This document shows positions 17,661 through 26,369 of a DNA stretch of 64,000 nucleotides, one piece after another (positions within the stretch are counted from its first letter, which is position 1; each line of letters starts with the position of its first letter). This stretch comes from Bacillus litorisediminis (lineage in GTDB: Bacteria; Bacillota; Bacilli; Bacillales; JC228). The notes below the pieces were generated by a model. The model worked only from the letters and a program-made list of their open reading frames with translations, was not told the origin of the DNA and did no database searches. The DNA is taken from NCBI RefSeq assembly GCF_022808645.1, contig NZ_JAKZKT010000001.1, positions 1-64,000 of the forward strand, written 5' to 3'. Position numbers and translations under genes: made by a program.

Positions 17661-19199
17661 TCACGATGCTTTTCTACGTTTTCCTTTTCTCCAAACGTAT
17701 AGAACAAAACCAATAAATCCTAAATAGACGACTCCTAAGACCGTGATAAACGGAATGTTAAGACCTTTTTCTTCGGAAAGCATATAAATCTCTGACGTTT
17801 CCCGGTCTAACGTAATATTAAATTGCCGGTTATCATTGCTGCGAACAATTTCTCCGTTTAGTAAGCCGTGCAGCTCTTGATCCGCTTGTAAATCAGATAC
17901 ATCAATTAAAGCGGTTTTCGTCTCTGATGTATTGTTAATCGCTACTACCGTTATTTCGTCTTCATACATTCTTTTATAAACAGCCATCCCATCTTCTTCA
18001 AAAAGAAGTTCCATATCTCCTCTTCGAAGGGAAGGAAATTGACTTCTGATTTCGCTTAATTCTGTTATATACTCGATTAATGCCGGATCTGCACGGAATC
18101 TCATCATTTGACGATTGTCTGGGTCATTTCCGCCATTCATAGCAATTTCAGTTCCATAATAAATAATCGGAATCCCTGGAGCTGTATACAAATAGGTTAA
18201 TGGCAGCTTCCATCTTGTCCCCGGAAACAAATGATTCTGGACAATATCTTGGGTAAACCGCGGATTATCATGGTTATCGATAAAGTTTCCGTTTAAGTAG
18301 GGATCCTCATAAAGTGATTTGTTTCGGTCCCACTGCACAAACAACCATTCAAGGGATTGATCATAGTTTGCAAAAGCGTTTCTTAAATGATCAAATAATG
18401 GATAATCTACAAACCCATCAATTCCGGTTTCCTGATAGGAGGCAATAAACTGCGGATCCTTCGACCAAACTTCTCCAATCAAATAGAAATCGTCTTTTAC
18501 ACTTTTCACTTCTTTTGTAAATTCAGTCCAAAAACTTTGCGGAACATGTTTGACTGTATCCAGTCTAAACCCATCAATATCTGTTTCTTCAATCCACCAT
18601 TTTGCTGCATCAATCAGATATTTTTTAACTTCCGGATTTTCTTGAGCCAGATCTGGCAGTTCATAAAGCCAGCCATTTTCTAATTGCTCAGGTGTATCGC
18701 CAAGGATTGGCTTCTTTTCATGAAACCACTCTTGCTTTTCTGGATTCTGTACCCAAGGATGCGTAGGCGATACATGATTGACAACAAAATCTACTATAAT
18801 TTTGATATCCCTTTTATGAGCTTCCTCGACTAATTCTTTAAATTCATCCATTGTCCCAAAATGCTCTTCTGTATTATAAAAGTCTTGAATCCAATATCCG
18901 TGGTATCCTTTTTCTGAGTTATCAAATATTGGGGTGAGCCAAATCGCGGTAAACCCCATATCCTTTAAATAATCTAATTTTTCAATGATTCCTTGAAAAT
19001 CTCCTCCATGATAAGCATAAGGATCCTTCATATTTACTTGAAAGTCATTAGATGTGTCTCCATTATTAAAACGGTCAACCATCAGGAAATAAATCATCTC
19101 ATCTTGCCACTTTCGATCTTCTGCCTTAATGACTTGGACATTAGCTAGAGGTGAAAGGAGAAGCAACATGAGAAACAGAGCGATTGATTTTTTAAACAT
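17661..19199 (-). CDS. Membrane-anchored extracellular alpha-amylase (GH13)
   Basis: A 512-residue GH13 enzyme that should cut starch or long maltodextrins outside the cell to feed the transporter. The signal peptide (MFKKSIALFLMLLLLSPLAN, cleavage near residue 26) is followed by a (beta/alpha)8 barrel with the four GH13 regions. The catalytic triad is Asp214 in GFRLDTVKH, Glu243 in LIGEVWS and Asp311 in FIDNHDNPR. The C-terminus is a single hydrophobic helix (FITVLGVVYLGFIGFVLYVW) with a basic tail RKGKRRKAS. There is no LPXTG, so this is a transmembrane anchor rather than a sortase signal. Its place after the permease genes fits cell-bound processing beside the transporter. Confidence 0.92.
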   Translation of the reverse strand: MFKKSIALFLMLLLLSPLANVQVIKAEDRKWQDEMIYFLMVDRFNNGDTSNDFQVNMKDPYAYHGGDFQGIIEKLDYLKDMGFTAIWLTPIFDNSEKGYHGYWIQDFYNTEEHFGTMDEFKELVEEAHKRDIKIIVDFVVNHVSPTHPWVQNPEKQEWFHEKKPILGDTPEQLENGWLYELPDLAQENPEVKKYLIDAAKWWIEETDIDGFRLDTVKHVPQSFWTEFTKEVKSVKDDFYLIGEVWSKDPQFIASYQETGIDGFVDYPLFDHLRNAFANYDQSLEWLFVQWDRNKSLYEDPYLNGNFIDNHDNPRFTQDIVQNHLFPGTRWKLPLTYLYTAPGIPIIYYGTEIAMNGGNDPDNRQMMRFRADPALIEYITELSEIRSQFPSLRRGDMELLFEEDGMAVYKRMYEDEITVVAINNTSETKTALIDVSDLQADQELHGLLNGEIVRSNDNRQFNITLDRETSEIYMLSEEKGLNIPFITVLGVVYLGFIGFVLYVWRKGKRRKAS

Positions 19200-19238
19200 G
19201 CGCTGTCCCTCCCAAAATTTTTCGGTCTGTTGTTCATT

Positions 19239-20081
19239 TTACCCTTTCGTTCCCCCAGATGTAAGTCCTGAGATGAGATATCGCTGTAAGAACAAGAATA
19301 CTAATGCAATTGGTACTGCAATAAGAATCGATCCCGCTGCAAAACGAGTAAAGTTATTAGCAAATTGCTGGTTTATAAAATTAAACAAGCCAAGAGCCAA
19401 TGTGTAGTTTTCGGAGCTTCTTAAAATAATTCTTGGAAGCAGGAAGTCCACAAATGGCGCCATAAAATTAAACAGTGCTACTACTGCTAAAATCGGTTTT
19501 GCCAGCGGTAAAATGATTCGGAAAAAGACTCCAAAGTGCCCGGCGCCATCTATTTTTGCCGCCTCATCAAGCTCTCTCGGAATGGTGTCATAATACCCTT
19601 TTACAAGCCATGCGTTAAATGGAATTTGTCCTCCAATATAGACGAGAATAAGTCCCCAAAGGTTATCGTGCAGCCCTAACATGTTAATTAAAATATATAA
19701 GGCAACCATCGCCATTAGGGATGGGAACATCTGAAGAAGCAAAAACGCATATAATCCGTATTTTCTTCCTACAAACTGATAACGAGAAAAGGCGTAGGCA
19801 ATTAAAGCTGTTAGTATAACAGAAGTAAATGAATTAATGATGGCCACAAAAATACTGTTTTTGTACCAAATTAAATAATCGCTATCCTCACTGAAAAATA
19901 ACCATTTATAATGCTCGAGTGACCATTTTTCAGGAATAATCGATGCAGAATACATGCTCGTCCCTGGATTTAAAGACATGCCAATCGTCCAAAGTAACGG
20001 ATAGGCAATCACAACTGCAACAATTGCAAGAAAAATATAGATAGCTGCTACCTCGATTTTTGATTTGGTTTTTCGGTTCAT
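19239..20081 (-). CDS. mdxG: Maltodextrin ABC transporter permease, MalG/MdxG type
   Basis: A 280-residue inner-membrane permease with six hydrophobic segments. The EAA loop, DEAAKIDGAGHFGVFFRIILP near residue 185, contacts the ATPase. The family ending is RYLISGLTSGGTKG. Together with the MalF-type subunit it forms the channel for maltodextrins. Its ATG overlaps the stop of mdxF (TGATG), so translation is coupled. MdxG/MalG identity is judged from the neighbours and the family ending. No ATPase gene is in the cluster. Confidence 0.92.
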   Translation of the reverse strand: MNRKTKSKIEVAAIYIFLAIVAVVIAYPLLWTIGMSLNPGTSMYSASIIPEKWSLEHYKWLFFSEDSDYLIWYKNSIFVAIINSFTSVILTALIAYAFSRYQFVGRKYGLYAFLLLQMFPSLMAMVALYILINMLGLHDNLWGLILVYIGGQIPFNAWLVKGYYDTIPRELDEAAKIDGAGHFGVFFRIILPLAKPILAVVALFNFMAPFVDFLLPRIILRSSENYTLALGLFNFINQQFANNFTRFAAGSILIAVPIALVFLFLQRYLISGLTSGGTKG

Positions 20082-21406
20082 CAGATGTTGCCCTCCTCTT
20101 TAAAGGATCTGGTTCGTCTGAATTGGTAGAAGGCAAAGAGGCAGACGATTGATCCTAATATCAGAGAAATGACCGCAGCCATATAATACTGGTTCAATTC
20201 AAACGTTAAATCATAAACCCAAGATATTAAAATATCAGTTCCGCCCGCATTTTGACCGCGTACAGCCGGTCCTCCCTGGTTAAATAGGAAGATAATATTA
20301 AAGTTATTAAAATTCCCGGCATATTGCATGATCAAAAGAGGTGCAGTTGCGTATAACACATGGGGAAGTGTAATTTGCCGGAATTTTTGCCATCTTGTAG
20401 CACCATCTACTTCAGCAGCTTCATACCAATCTTTCGAGATACTTTGCAGGACTCCAGTAAACAGCGCAAATACAAACGGGAACCCGAGCCAGGTCTGAAT
20501 CATAATCAGAGCCACTTTAGCCCAAAACGGATCTTGCATCCATGGAAGTGAGATTCCAAAAAGCGGCTGTAAAATATTATTATTGATCGCACCGAATTCT
20601 CCATTAAATAAAGCAGAGAAAATTAAGATGGTAACAAAAGCTGGAACTGCCCAAGGCAAAATTAAAATAGTACGAATTGTTTTTTTAAATTTGATACGCG
20701 GGTCATTAACCAATAAAGCTAAGAACAGACCGAGCCCTACCTGCAGGGTAGTGGCCACAACCGTCCAAATAATGGTCCAGGTGAATACGCTAAAAAAAGT
20801 ATCCCGCCAAATATCTACTGTTACAAGTTTCGTAAAGTTTTCAAATCCTACCCAGTTTAATAGATTCTTAGGAGGTGAATTATTTAAACTGTAATCCGTA
20901 AAGGCGAGGGAGACCGTAAATAATAACGGTAATATAACGATAAAAGTCAGCATAACTAGACCCGGTGTAACAAATAGATACGGAAATCCATAGTCCCATG
21001 TATGTTTTAACGACTGGTGAAGAGTCGGATTTTTCTGTCCTGATTCAATTGCGATTGCATTTCTTCTGGCATCTAACACGTTTAATACATGAAGCGTAAT
21101 CGCAAAGGCTAAAATGATGATTGAAATTAATCCATAAATCATTAAGAAAATGGAGTGATCGATTTTGGGGTCAATCCCAAGAGTCCTCAGACCCCATAAA
21201 CCATAGTTAAGAAATCCACCAAGCGATAAAATAAAGGAAAGCTCTAGAATGATAAATAGGAGGCCCTTTAAATAGCGACGGTTATAGAGTTGTCCCAGTC
21301 CTGCAAATAGGATGGAAAGAATCGTAGCAATGACATGTCTTTGCTTAATCCAGGCACCAAAGCTTAGGCTGCTTTCAGCTACACTTTCCTTTCTTTCTAT
21401 TTTCAT
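20081..21406 (-). CDS. mdxF: Maltodextrin ABC transporter permease, MalF/MdxF type
   Basis: A 441-residue permease. The first 150 residues hold extra membrane segments (VIATILSILFAGLGQLYNRR, LLFIILELSFILSLGGF), as in B. subtilis MdxF. A six-helix core follows with EAA loop EAAEVDGATRWQKFRQITLP. The start is the ATG 7 nt after AGGAGGA. A frame reading 37 codons further upstream runs through a hairpin region and lacks a ribosome site, so it is rejected. It is separated from mdxE by 124 bp that hold hairpins, which probably lower permease expression relative to the binding protein. Confidence 0.92.
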   Translation of the reverse strand: MKIERKESVAESSLSFGAWIKQRHVIATILSILFAGLGQLYNRRYLKGLLFIILELSFILSLGGFLNYGLWGLRTLGIDPKIDHSIFLMIYGLISIIILAFAITLHVLNVLDARRNAIAIESGQKNPTLHQSLKHTWDYGFPYLFVTPGLVMLTFIVILPLLFTVSLAFTDYSLNNSPPKNLLNWVGFENFTKLVTVDIWRDTFFSVFTWTIIWTVVATTLQVGLGLFLALLVNDPRIKFKKTIRTILILPWAVPAFVTILIFSALFNGEFGAINNNILQPLFGISLPWMQDPFWAKVALIMIQTWLGFPFVFALFTGVLQSISKDWYEAAEVDGATRWQKFRQITLPHVLYATAPLLIMQYAGNFNNFNIIFLFNQGGPAVRGQNAGGTDILISWVYDLTFELNQYYMAAVISLILGSIVCLFAFYQFRRTRSFKEEGNI

Positions 21407-21433
21407 TATGAATCCTCCTGAGAATAATATGAT

Positions 21434-21500
21434 GAGACTGACCCACAAGGGGTCAGTGTCTCCCGCAAAATCGTTAACTTGCGGGGTCTGACCCTCATTG
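21434..21500. repeat. Hairpins between mdxE and mdxF (GGGTCTGACC family)
   Basis: Two stem-loops: ACTGACCC (21437-21444) / GGGGTCAGT (21449-21457) and CCCGCAA (21462-21468) / TTGCGGG (21479-21485). The second arm runs into GGGGTCTGACCC. The same core occurs at 46959-47000 and 53280-53309. No long T-run follows on the minus strand, so it looks like an mRNA-stabilising or partially terminating element after the binding-protein gene rather than a full terminator. Confidence 0.6.
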
Positions 21501-21530
21501 CCTGAAGTCAGCCTCATGAAATCATGGCCA

Positions 21531-22814
21531 TTACTGAGCGGCAGCGATATTATCTTTAATTAATTGCACTGCTTCATTTAAAACATCTTCAACTGGTTCA
21601 CCCTTTGCAATAAATGAAAGTGCATTGTTGATTGGCTCCCAAACTTGAGCCATTTCTGGAGCACTTGGCATTGGCTCGCCGTATTGAGATTGTTCAGCAA
21701 AGGCAGCAACCATTTCATTGTTAGTTACTGCATCACTGTTCAGTGCAGCTTCATTCGCAGGCATTTCACCAGCTACTTCATAATAGTGAAGAGAATTTTC
21801 TTCATTTGTAATAAATTTCATAAGATCAGTGGCCCACTCTTTATTTTCTGAGTAAGTAGAAAGCATCCATGATTTTACACCCATGAATGATTTGGCATTT
21901 TGACCATCAATCGTTGGCAGCGGCGCGGTTCCAAGCTTGTCACCTAGAGCCTCTTGGAATACTGGGATATTCCAAGGACCAGATAGAACCACTGATGCTT
22001 TCCCTTCAGTAAATAAACCGCTAATGATATCTGGGTTTACTTCAACTGGAATATAGCCATTTTGGAACCAGGATTGAATCAGTTCCCCGCCTTTAATGGC
22101 TCCTTCATTATTTAAACCAATGTCTTCCACGTCATAAGCACCATCTGTTTTATTGAAGACATAGGCACCATAAGTAGCAAAGAATGGATAAGAGAAATAG
22201 AAGTTAGCTGCTTCAGCTAAAAAGCCATAGGTTCCGGCGCTTGCATCTGTATGTTCTGCTGCAATCGCATTTAACTCCTCAAGCGTCTCAGGAGCTTTTT
22301 CAACTAAATCTTTATTATAGAAAATTCCATATGTTTCAACGACTAAAGGAACACCATAGATTTCCCCATCATAGGTTACAGCGTCAATAGCCGATTGTGT
22401 GTAAGTATCAACAGTATCACCTAAATCTATTGGATCAGCATGTCCGGCAGCTACTATACTTCCAATTCTGTCATGAGGCTGGAAGAAGATATCCGGACCG
22501 TTACCTGCCGGGCCATCTAAAGCCAATGCTTCTACTTGGTCAAGCATACTAATAGGAGTTACTTCAATTTCAATACCAGTTTCTTCTGTGTATTTGTCAA
22601 AAATCGTTTGTAAAGCTTCTTTTTGCTTTTCTTCATCATTTACCCAAATTTTTAATGACTCAGGTTTTTCTGGCATCTCCTCTGCTGCTTGTTCGCCATC
22701 GTTTGTTTCAGGCTGATCATTTTCCGATTGTGCGTCTTCACGCGTCGGACCACAGGCAGCCAATACGCCCAAAATGAGCATAAACACCATGAAAAGCGTT
22801 AACGCTTTTTTCAT
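21531..22814 (-). CDS. mdxE: Maltodextrin-binding lipoprotein, MalE/MdxE type
   Basis: A 427-residue extracellular solute-binding protein (family 1) anchored by lipid. The signal peptide MKKALTLFMVFMLILGVLAACG ends in the lipobox LAAC (Cys21). An acidic linker (residues 26-50) leads into the bilobal binding domain: SLKIWVNDEEKQ, YTEETGIEIEV, GPDIFFQPHDRIG, YNKDLVEKAPETLEE. Its place first in an operon with MalF/MalG permeases and amylolytic enzymes indicates maltose/maltodextrin. Promoter and two palindromic operators lie directly upstream. Confidence 0.93.
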   Translation of the reverse strand: MKKALTLFMVFMLILGVLAACGPTREDAQSENDQPETNDGEQAAEEMPEKPESLKIWVNDEEKQKEALQTIFDKYTEETGIEIEVTPISMLDQVEALALDGPAGNGPDIFFQPHDRIGSIVAAGHADPIDLGDTVDTYTQSAIDAVTYDGEIYGVPLVVETYGIFYNKDLVEKAPETLEELNAIAAEHTDASAGTYGFLAEAANFYFSYPFFATYGAYVFNKTDGAYDVEDIGLNNEGAIKGGELIQSWFQNGYIPVEVNPDIISGLFTEGKASVVLSGPWNIPVFQEALGDKLGTAPLPTIDGQNAKSFMGVKSWMLSTYSENKEWATDLMKFITNEENSLHYYEVAGEMPANEAALNSDAVTNNEMVAAFAEQSQYGEPMPSAPEMAQVWEPINNALSFIAKGEPVEDVLNEAVQLIKDNIAAAQ

Positions 22815-22857
22815 TTTGACCCCTCCAAATAATTATAGGATTCTATAAGACTATTGA

Positions 22858-22974
22858 TTGTACAAACGTTTGCACAAATTTCCTTAAAAAAAGAAAAGCA
22901 AGCTACTTCAAATTATGTTGTGAAAGCGATTGCACAATCTACTTTCATTATACATGGAAAAATCACTTTGACAA
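22858..22974 (-). promoter_or_regulatory. mdxE promoter with two LacI/cre-type palindromes
   Basis: On the minus strand TTGTCA (22969-22974) and TATAAT (22947-22952) are 16 bp apart, a strong sigma-A promoter. TTGTGAAAGCGATTGCACAA (22918-22937, plus-strand reading) begins about 10 bp downstream of the -10. TTGTACAAACGTTTGCACAA (22858-22877) lies in the leader. The centres are exactly 60 bp apart. The first matches the CcpA cre core TGNAANCGNWWNCA; the second has the CAAACGTTTG centre typical of LacI-family operators. Repression by the operon's own LacI-type protein and by CcpA is inferred. Confidence 0.7.
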
Positions 22975-22990
22975 CCCTTTTTTTATTTTT

Positions 22991-23046
22991 TTGTAAACGG
23001 TATCTTTATGATAATACTTGATTTTATTATCACATTCTCATAATCT
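22991..23046 (+). promoter_or_regulatory. Divergent promoter of the neopullulanase gene with cre-like site
   Basis: TTGATT (23018-23023) and TAATCT (23041-23046) are 17 bp apart and 35 bp from the ATG. TTGTAAACGGTATCTT (22991-23006) matches the cre consensus with one mismatch and sits just upstream of the -35. The 266-bp intergenic region thus carries both divergent promoters and probably all cluster control sites. Confidence 0.5.
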
Positions 23047-23080
23047 GTTAATATGATTCTGAAAGGGGATTGTTAAAAAA

Positions 23081-24850
23081 ATGCAAATTGAATCCGTTTA
23101 CCATCGGCCTACCGATAATTATGCATACGTTTGCGCAAATGGGGATTTAAAAATCGTTTTACGAACAAAAAAGAATGATATCCATGAAGTACAATTAATT
23201 GCAGGAGACCCTTATGATTGGACTGAAGTTTCGAAGGGACAATGGGAATGGAACAAAGAGACAGCGCCTATGAAGCTTTCCGGAACTGATTCATTATTTG
23301 ACTATTGGTCAATCACTGTTCGCCCTCCCTTTCACCGGCTCCGCTATGGATTTCTATTAATTAGTCAAACTCAACCGATATTTTATTGTGAAAAAGGGTT
23401 CTATGATCATCCGCTTAAAGATAATGGCTATTACTTTTGCTTCCCTTTTGTTCACACGAGCGATGCGACCGATGTTCCGAAGTGGGTGCAAAATACCGTA
23501 TGGTATCAGATCTTTCCAGAAAGATTTGCCAATGGGAATGCAAACAATGACCCCCAGGGAACACTTGAATGGGCAAGCGCTGAACCATCCCCGACCAACT
23601 TTTTTGGCGGAGATCTTGAAGGTGTCATAGAGCATCTTGATTATTTAGAGGACTTAGGTGTGAATGGCCTTTATTTTACACCGATTTTTAAAGCAACCTC
23701 TAACCATAAATATGACACTGTTGATTATTTTGAAATCGATCCTCAATTCGGGACAAAAGAAACCTTTAAAAAGCTAATAGACGAATGTCATAAACGGGGT
23801 ATTCGGGTTATGTTAGATGCCGTCTTTAACCATAGCGGCTATTACTTTCCTCCATTTCAGGATGTTCTAAAGCACGGAGAAGCTTCTATTTATAAGGATT
23901 GGTTTCATATTCGCGAGTTCCCGATCGTTCAAGAGCCAAGACCTAATTATGATACATTTGCTTTTACTCCGTTTATGCCAAAATTCAATACGCAAAATCC
24001 GGAAGTTAAACAGTACTTACTAGACGTAGGTCGTTATTGGGTGAAAGAATTTGATATTGACGGCTGGAGACTCGACGTGGCCAATGAAGTAGATCACCAA
24101 TTTTGGAGAGAATTTAGAACCGCTGTAAAAGAAATCAAGCCTGACCTATATATATTAGGAGAAATTTGGCACGATTCGATGCCTTGGCTTCGTGGTGACC
24201 AATTTGATTCTGTAATGAACTATCCATTCCAGACCAATGTCTTAGATTTATTTGCCCGTAAAACAATTTCCTCGCGAAAGTTTATGGAAAATATGACATC
24301 AGTTCTGTTCCTATATCCGGAAACCATTAATAAAGGTTTATTTAATCTTGTGGGCAGCCATGATACACCGCGTATTTTAACAGAGTGCGGAGAAAATTTG
24401 GATGATGTTAAACAAATCTTTACTTTGCTATTAACCTATCCAGGTACACCCTGTATATATTATGGGGATGAGATTGGACTGACTGGCGGGATGGATCCGG
24501 GCTGCCGCAAATGCATGCCATGGGATCGAAAACTGCATAATCAAGAGCTATTTAAGCATATTCAATCACTGATATCGCTTAGAAAAAAAGAGCCTTTGCT
24601 TGCCAATCAGGGATGTATTAAATGGGAGTACGAGTCAGGACTTATTGGTTTTAGGAAATACAATCAGGAAAAAGAAGTATTAGTATTAATTAATCCCCAT
24701 GACAGGAAAGTGAATGTGAATTTAAAAAGTAAACTGGTTCGGGCAGCAGAATGGAAGGACCTGCTTGCATCAAAGATCTTACAGAAAGATAGCAGTTCGA
24801 TTTTCATTGACATTCCGGCAAAACAATTTATTATCATTAGTGTGCAATGA
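23081..24850 (+). CDS. Cyclomaltodextrinase / neopullulanase (GH13_20)
   Basis: A 589-residue cytoplasmic enzyme (no signal peptide) of the neopullulanase, maltogenic amylase and cyclodextrinase group. The N-terminal beta domain (about 1-125, CBM34-like) is used for dimerisation in relatives. The GH13 barrel begins WYQIFPERFANG near residue 141. The triad is Asp332 in GWRLDVANE, Glu361 in ILGEIWHDS and Asp428 in VGSHDTPR. It should linearise cyclodextrins or debranch imported dextrins for the GH31 glucosidase. It is transcribed divergently from the mdx operon and matches yvdF of the B. subtilis cluster in role. GGGG precedes the ATG. Confidence 0.92.
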   Translation: MQIESVYHRPTDNYAYVCANGDLKIVLRTKKNDIHEVQLIAGDPYDWTEVSKGQWEWNKETAPMKLSGTDSLFDYWSITVRPPFHRLRYGFLLISQTQPIFYCEKGFYDHPLKDNGYYFCFPFVHTSDATDVPKWVQNTVWYQIFPERFANGNANNDPQGTLEWASAEPSPTNFFGGDLEGVIEHLDYLEDLGVNGLYFTPIFKATSNHKYDTVDYFEIDPQFGTKETFKKLIDECHKRGIRVMLDAVFNHSGYYFPPFQDVLKHGEASIYKDWFHIREFPIVQEPRPNYDTFAFTPFMPKFNTQNPEVKQYLLDVGRYWVKEFDIDGWRLDVANEVDHQFWREFRTAVKEIKPDLYILGEIWHDSMPWLRGDQFDSVMNYPFQTNVLDLFARKTISSRKFMENMTSVLFLYPETINKGLFNLVGSHDTPRILTECGENLDDVKQIFTLLLTYPGTPCIYYGDEIGLTGGMDPGCRKCMPWDRKLHNQELFKHIQSLISLRKKEPLLANQGCIKWEYESGLIGFRKYNQEKEVLVLINPHDRKVNVNLKSKLVRAAEWKDLLASKILQKDSSSIFIDIPAKQFIIISVQ

Positions 24851-24891
24851 AATTTTGTTAAGCTCGTCGTAAAAGAACAAAATAGATGAGT

Positions 24892-24983
24892 GCCGACTCA
24901 AAGTTAAAAGCCATAAAACCTCACTATCATTCATAAAATGAGAGGGTCCGGTCTTTTAACCCATTATGAGTCGGCTTCTTCTT
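24892..24983 (+). terminator. Large nested stem-loop before the MATE gene
   Basis: Outer stem GCCGACTCA (24892-24900) / TGAGTCGGC (24967-24975), middle stem GTTAAAAG (24903-24910) / CTTTTAAC (24953-24960) and inner CCTC/GAGG pairs form an 84-nt structure, followed by TTCTTCTTTTAT. It lies 40 bp after the neopullulanase and 40 bp before the MATE gene. It can act as the terminator of the first or as a leader structure of the second. Confidence 0.55.
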
Positions 24984-25016
24984 TTATACTTGTTTGATTA
25001 AAGGAGAATACAGATT

Positions 25017-26369
25017 ATGGAATCTGGCAGAAATCAGTTAAAGAATATGTCCTTATTTGCATTAACTTGGCCGATTTTTATTGAAATCTTTTTACACATG
25101 CTGATGGGGAATGCTGATACCCTTATGCTTAGCCAGTATTCAGATAATTCCGTTGCTGCAGTTGGTGTAGCTAATCAAATCCTTTATCTTATTATTGTGA
25201 TGTTCGGTTTTGTAGCAACCGGGACTGTTATCTTGGTCGCTCAATATTTAGGGGCAGAAAGGGAATTAGAGGCTGGCAGTGTCTCGGTCGTTTCCTTATT
25301 TGCCAACCTTATTTTCGGAATGATTCTCAGCCTAATTCTGCTTATATTTACATCGCCTATTTTAAAAATGATGGATATCCCGGCTGAGTTAATGGCTGAA
25401 GCCAGCTCCTATTTAAAAATAGTCGGCGGTTTTGCCTTCGTTCAAGCCTTGATTATGACTGCAAGCAGCATTCTGCGCAGTTATGGATTTACGAAGGATG
25501 CGATGTATATCACGATCGGCATGAATATTCTAAATGTCATCGGAAATTATCTTTTTATTTTCGGACCGTTTGGAATTCCTGTATTAGGTGTCGATGGAGT
25601 TGCCATTTCTACCACGGTGAGCCGTCTGGCTGGTTTTATTATCATCATGATTGTTTTAGTTAAAAGAGCGCCAAATTCACTGCCAATCCGAACTATTGTC
25701 CGTCCGCTCCAACACTTTAAGGATTTGTTAAAAATCGGGATTCCTTCCGCTGGGGAACAATTATCGTACAACGCCTCTCAAATGGTGATTACCATATTTA
25801 TTGCATCCCTTGGAACCGAGGATTTAACTACTCGTGTATATACACAAAATATTATGATGTTTATTTTTCTCTTTGCAGTTGCCATCAGCCAGGGCACGCA
25901 AATTATCATCGGTCATATGATTGGCGCAGGGAAAATAAGCGAGGCTTACGATAGATGCATAAAAAGTCTTAAGATTGCAATCGTGATTTCACTTGCAATG
26001 GCTATCGTTGTTTCCTTTTTCTCAAAACCGCTTTTCTCGATTTTCACTGAAAATTCTTCAATCATATCGCTCGGTTCATTACTAATCTTGATCACTATTA
26101 TTTTAGAACCGGGTCGGTCGTTTAACCTCGTAGTCATCAATTCATTGCGGGCTGCTGGGGATGTAAAATTTCCAGTGTATATCGGGATTCTTTCGATGTG
26201 GGGCGTTAGTGTAACTCTTGCATATCTATTAGGAATTACCTTTGGCATGGGATTAGTCGGAATCTGGATCGCCTATTGTGCGGATGAATGGCTGCGCGGC
26301 ATTTTAATGCTTTTTAGGTGGAGATCAAGGGTATGGGTGGATAAAGCTTTTGTAAAGGTGAGTGCTTAG
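25017..26369 (+). CDS. yisQ: MATE family efflux transporter (YisQ-like)
   Basis: A 450-residue multidrug and toxin extrusion transporter, exporting organic compounds in exchange for Na+ or H+. Twelve hydrophobic segments in two halves are visible. Family motifs are FALTWPIFIEIFLHMLMGNADTLMLSQ-like at the start, the VGVANQ and GTVILVAQYLGA region of helix 2, and the second-half VAISQGTQIIIGHMIGAG. AAAGGAGA stands 9 nt before the ATG. B. subtilis has the MATE gene yisQ near asnO, so this is the likely orthologue. The 84-nt stem-loop in its leader might regulate it. Confidence 0.88.
   Translation: MESGRNQLKNMSLFALTWPIFIEIFLHMLMGNADTLMLSQYSDNSVAAVGVANQILYLIIVMFGFVATGTVILVAQYLGAERELEAGSVSVVSLFANLIFGMILSLILLIFTSPILKMMDIPAELMAEASSYLKIVGGFAFVQALIMTASSILRSYGFTKDAMYITIGMNILNVIGNYLFIFGPFGIPVLGVDGVAISTTVSRLAGFIIIMIVLVKRAPNSLPIRTIVRPLQHFKDLLKIGIPSAGEQLSYNASQMVITIFIASLGTEDLTTRVYTQNIMMFIFLFAVAISQGTQIIIGHMIGAGKISEAYDRCIKSLKIAIVISLAMAIVVSFFSKPLFSIFTENSSIISLGSLLILITIILEPGRSFNLVVINSLRAAGDVKFPVYIGILSMWGVSVTLAYLLGITFGMGLVGIWIAYCADEWLRGILMLFRWRSRVWVDKAFVKVSA

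Noticed and set aside
21407-21517. N-terminal extension of mdxF
   Set aside because: It crosses hairpins and lacks a ribosome site; the ATG at 21406 follows AGGAGGA.
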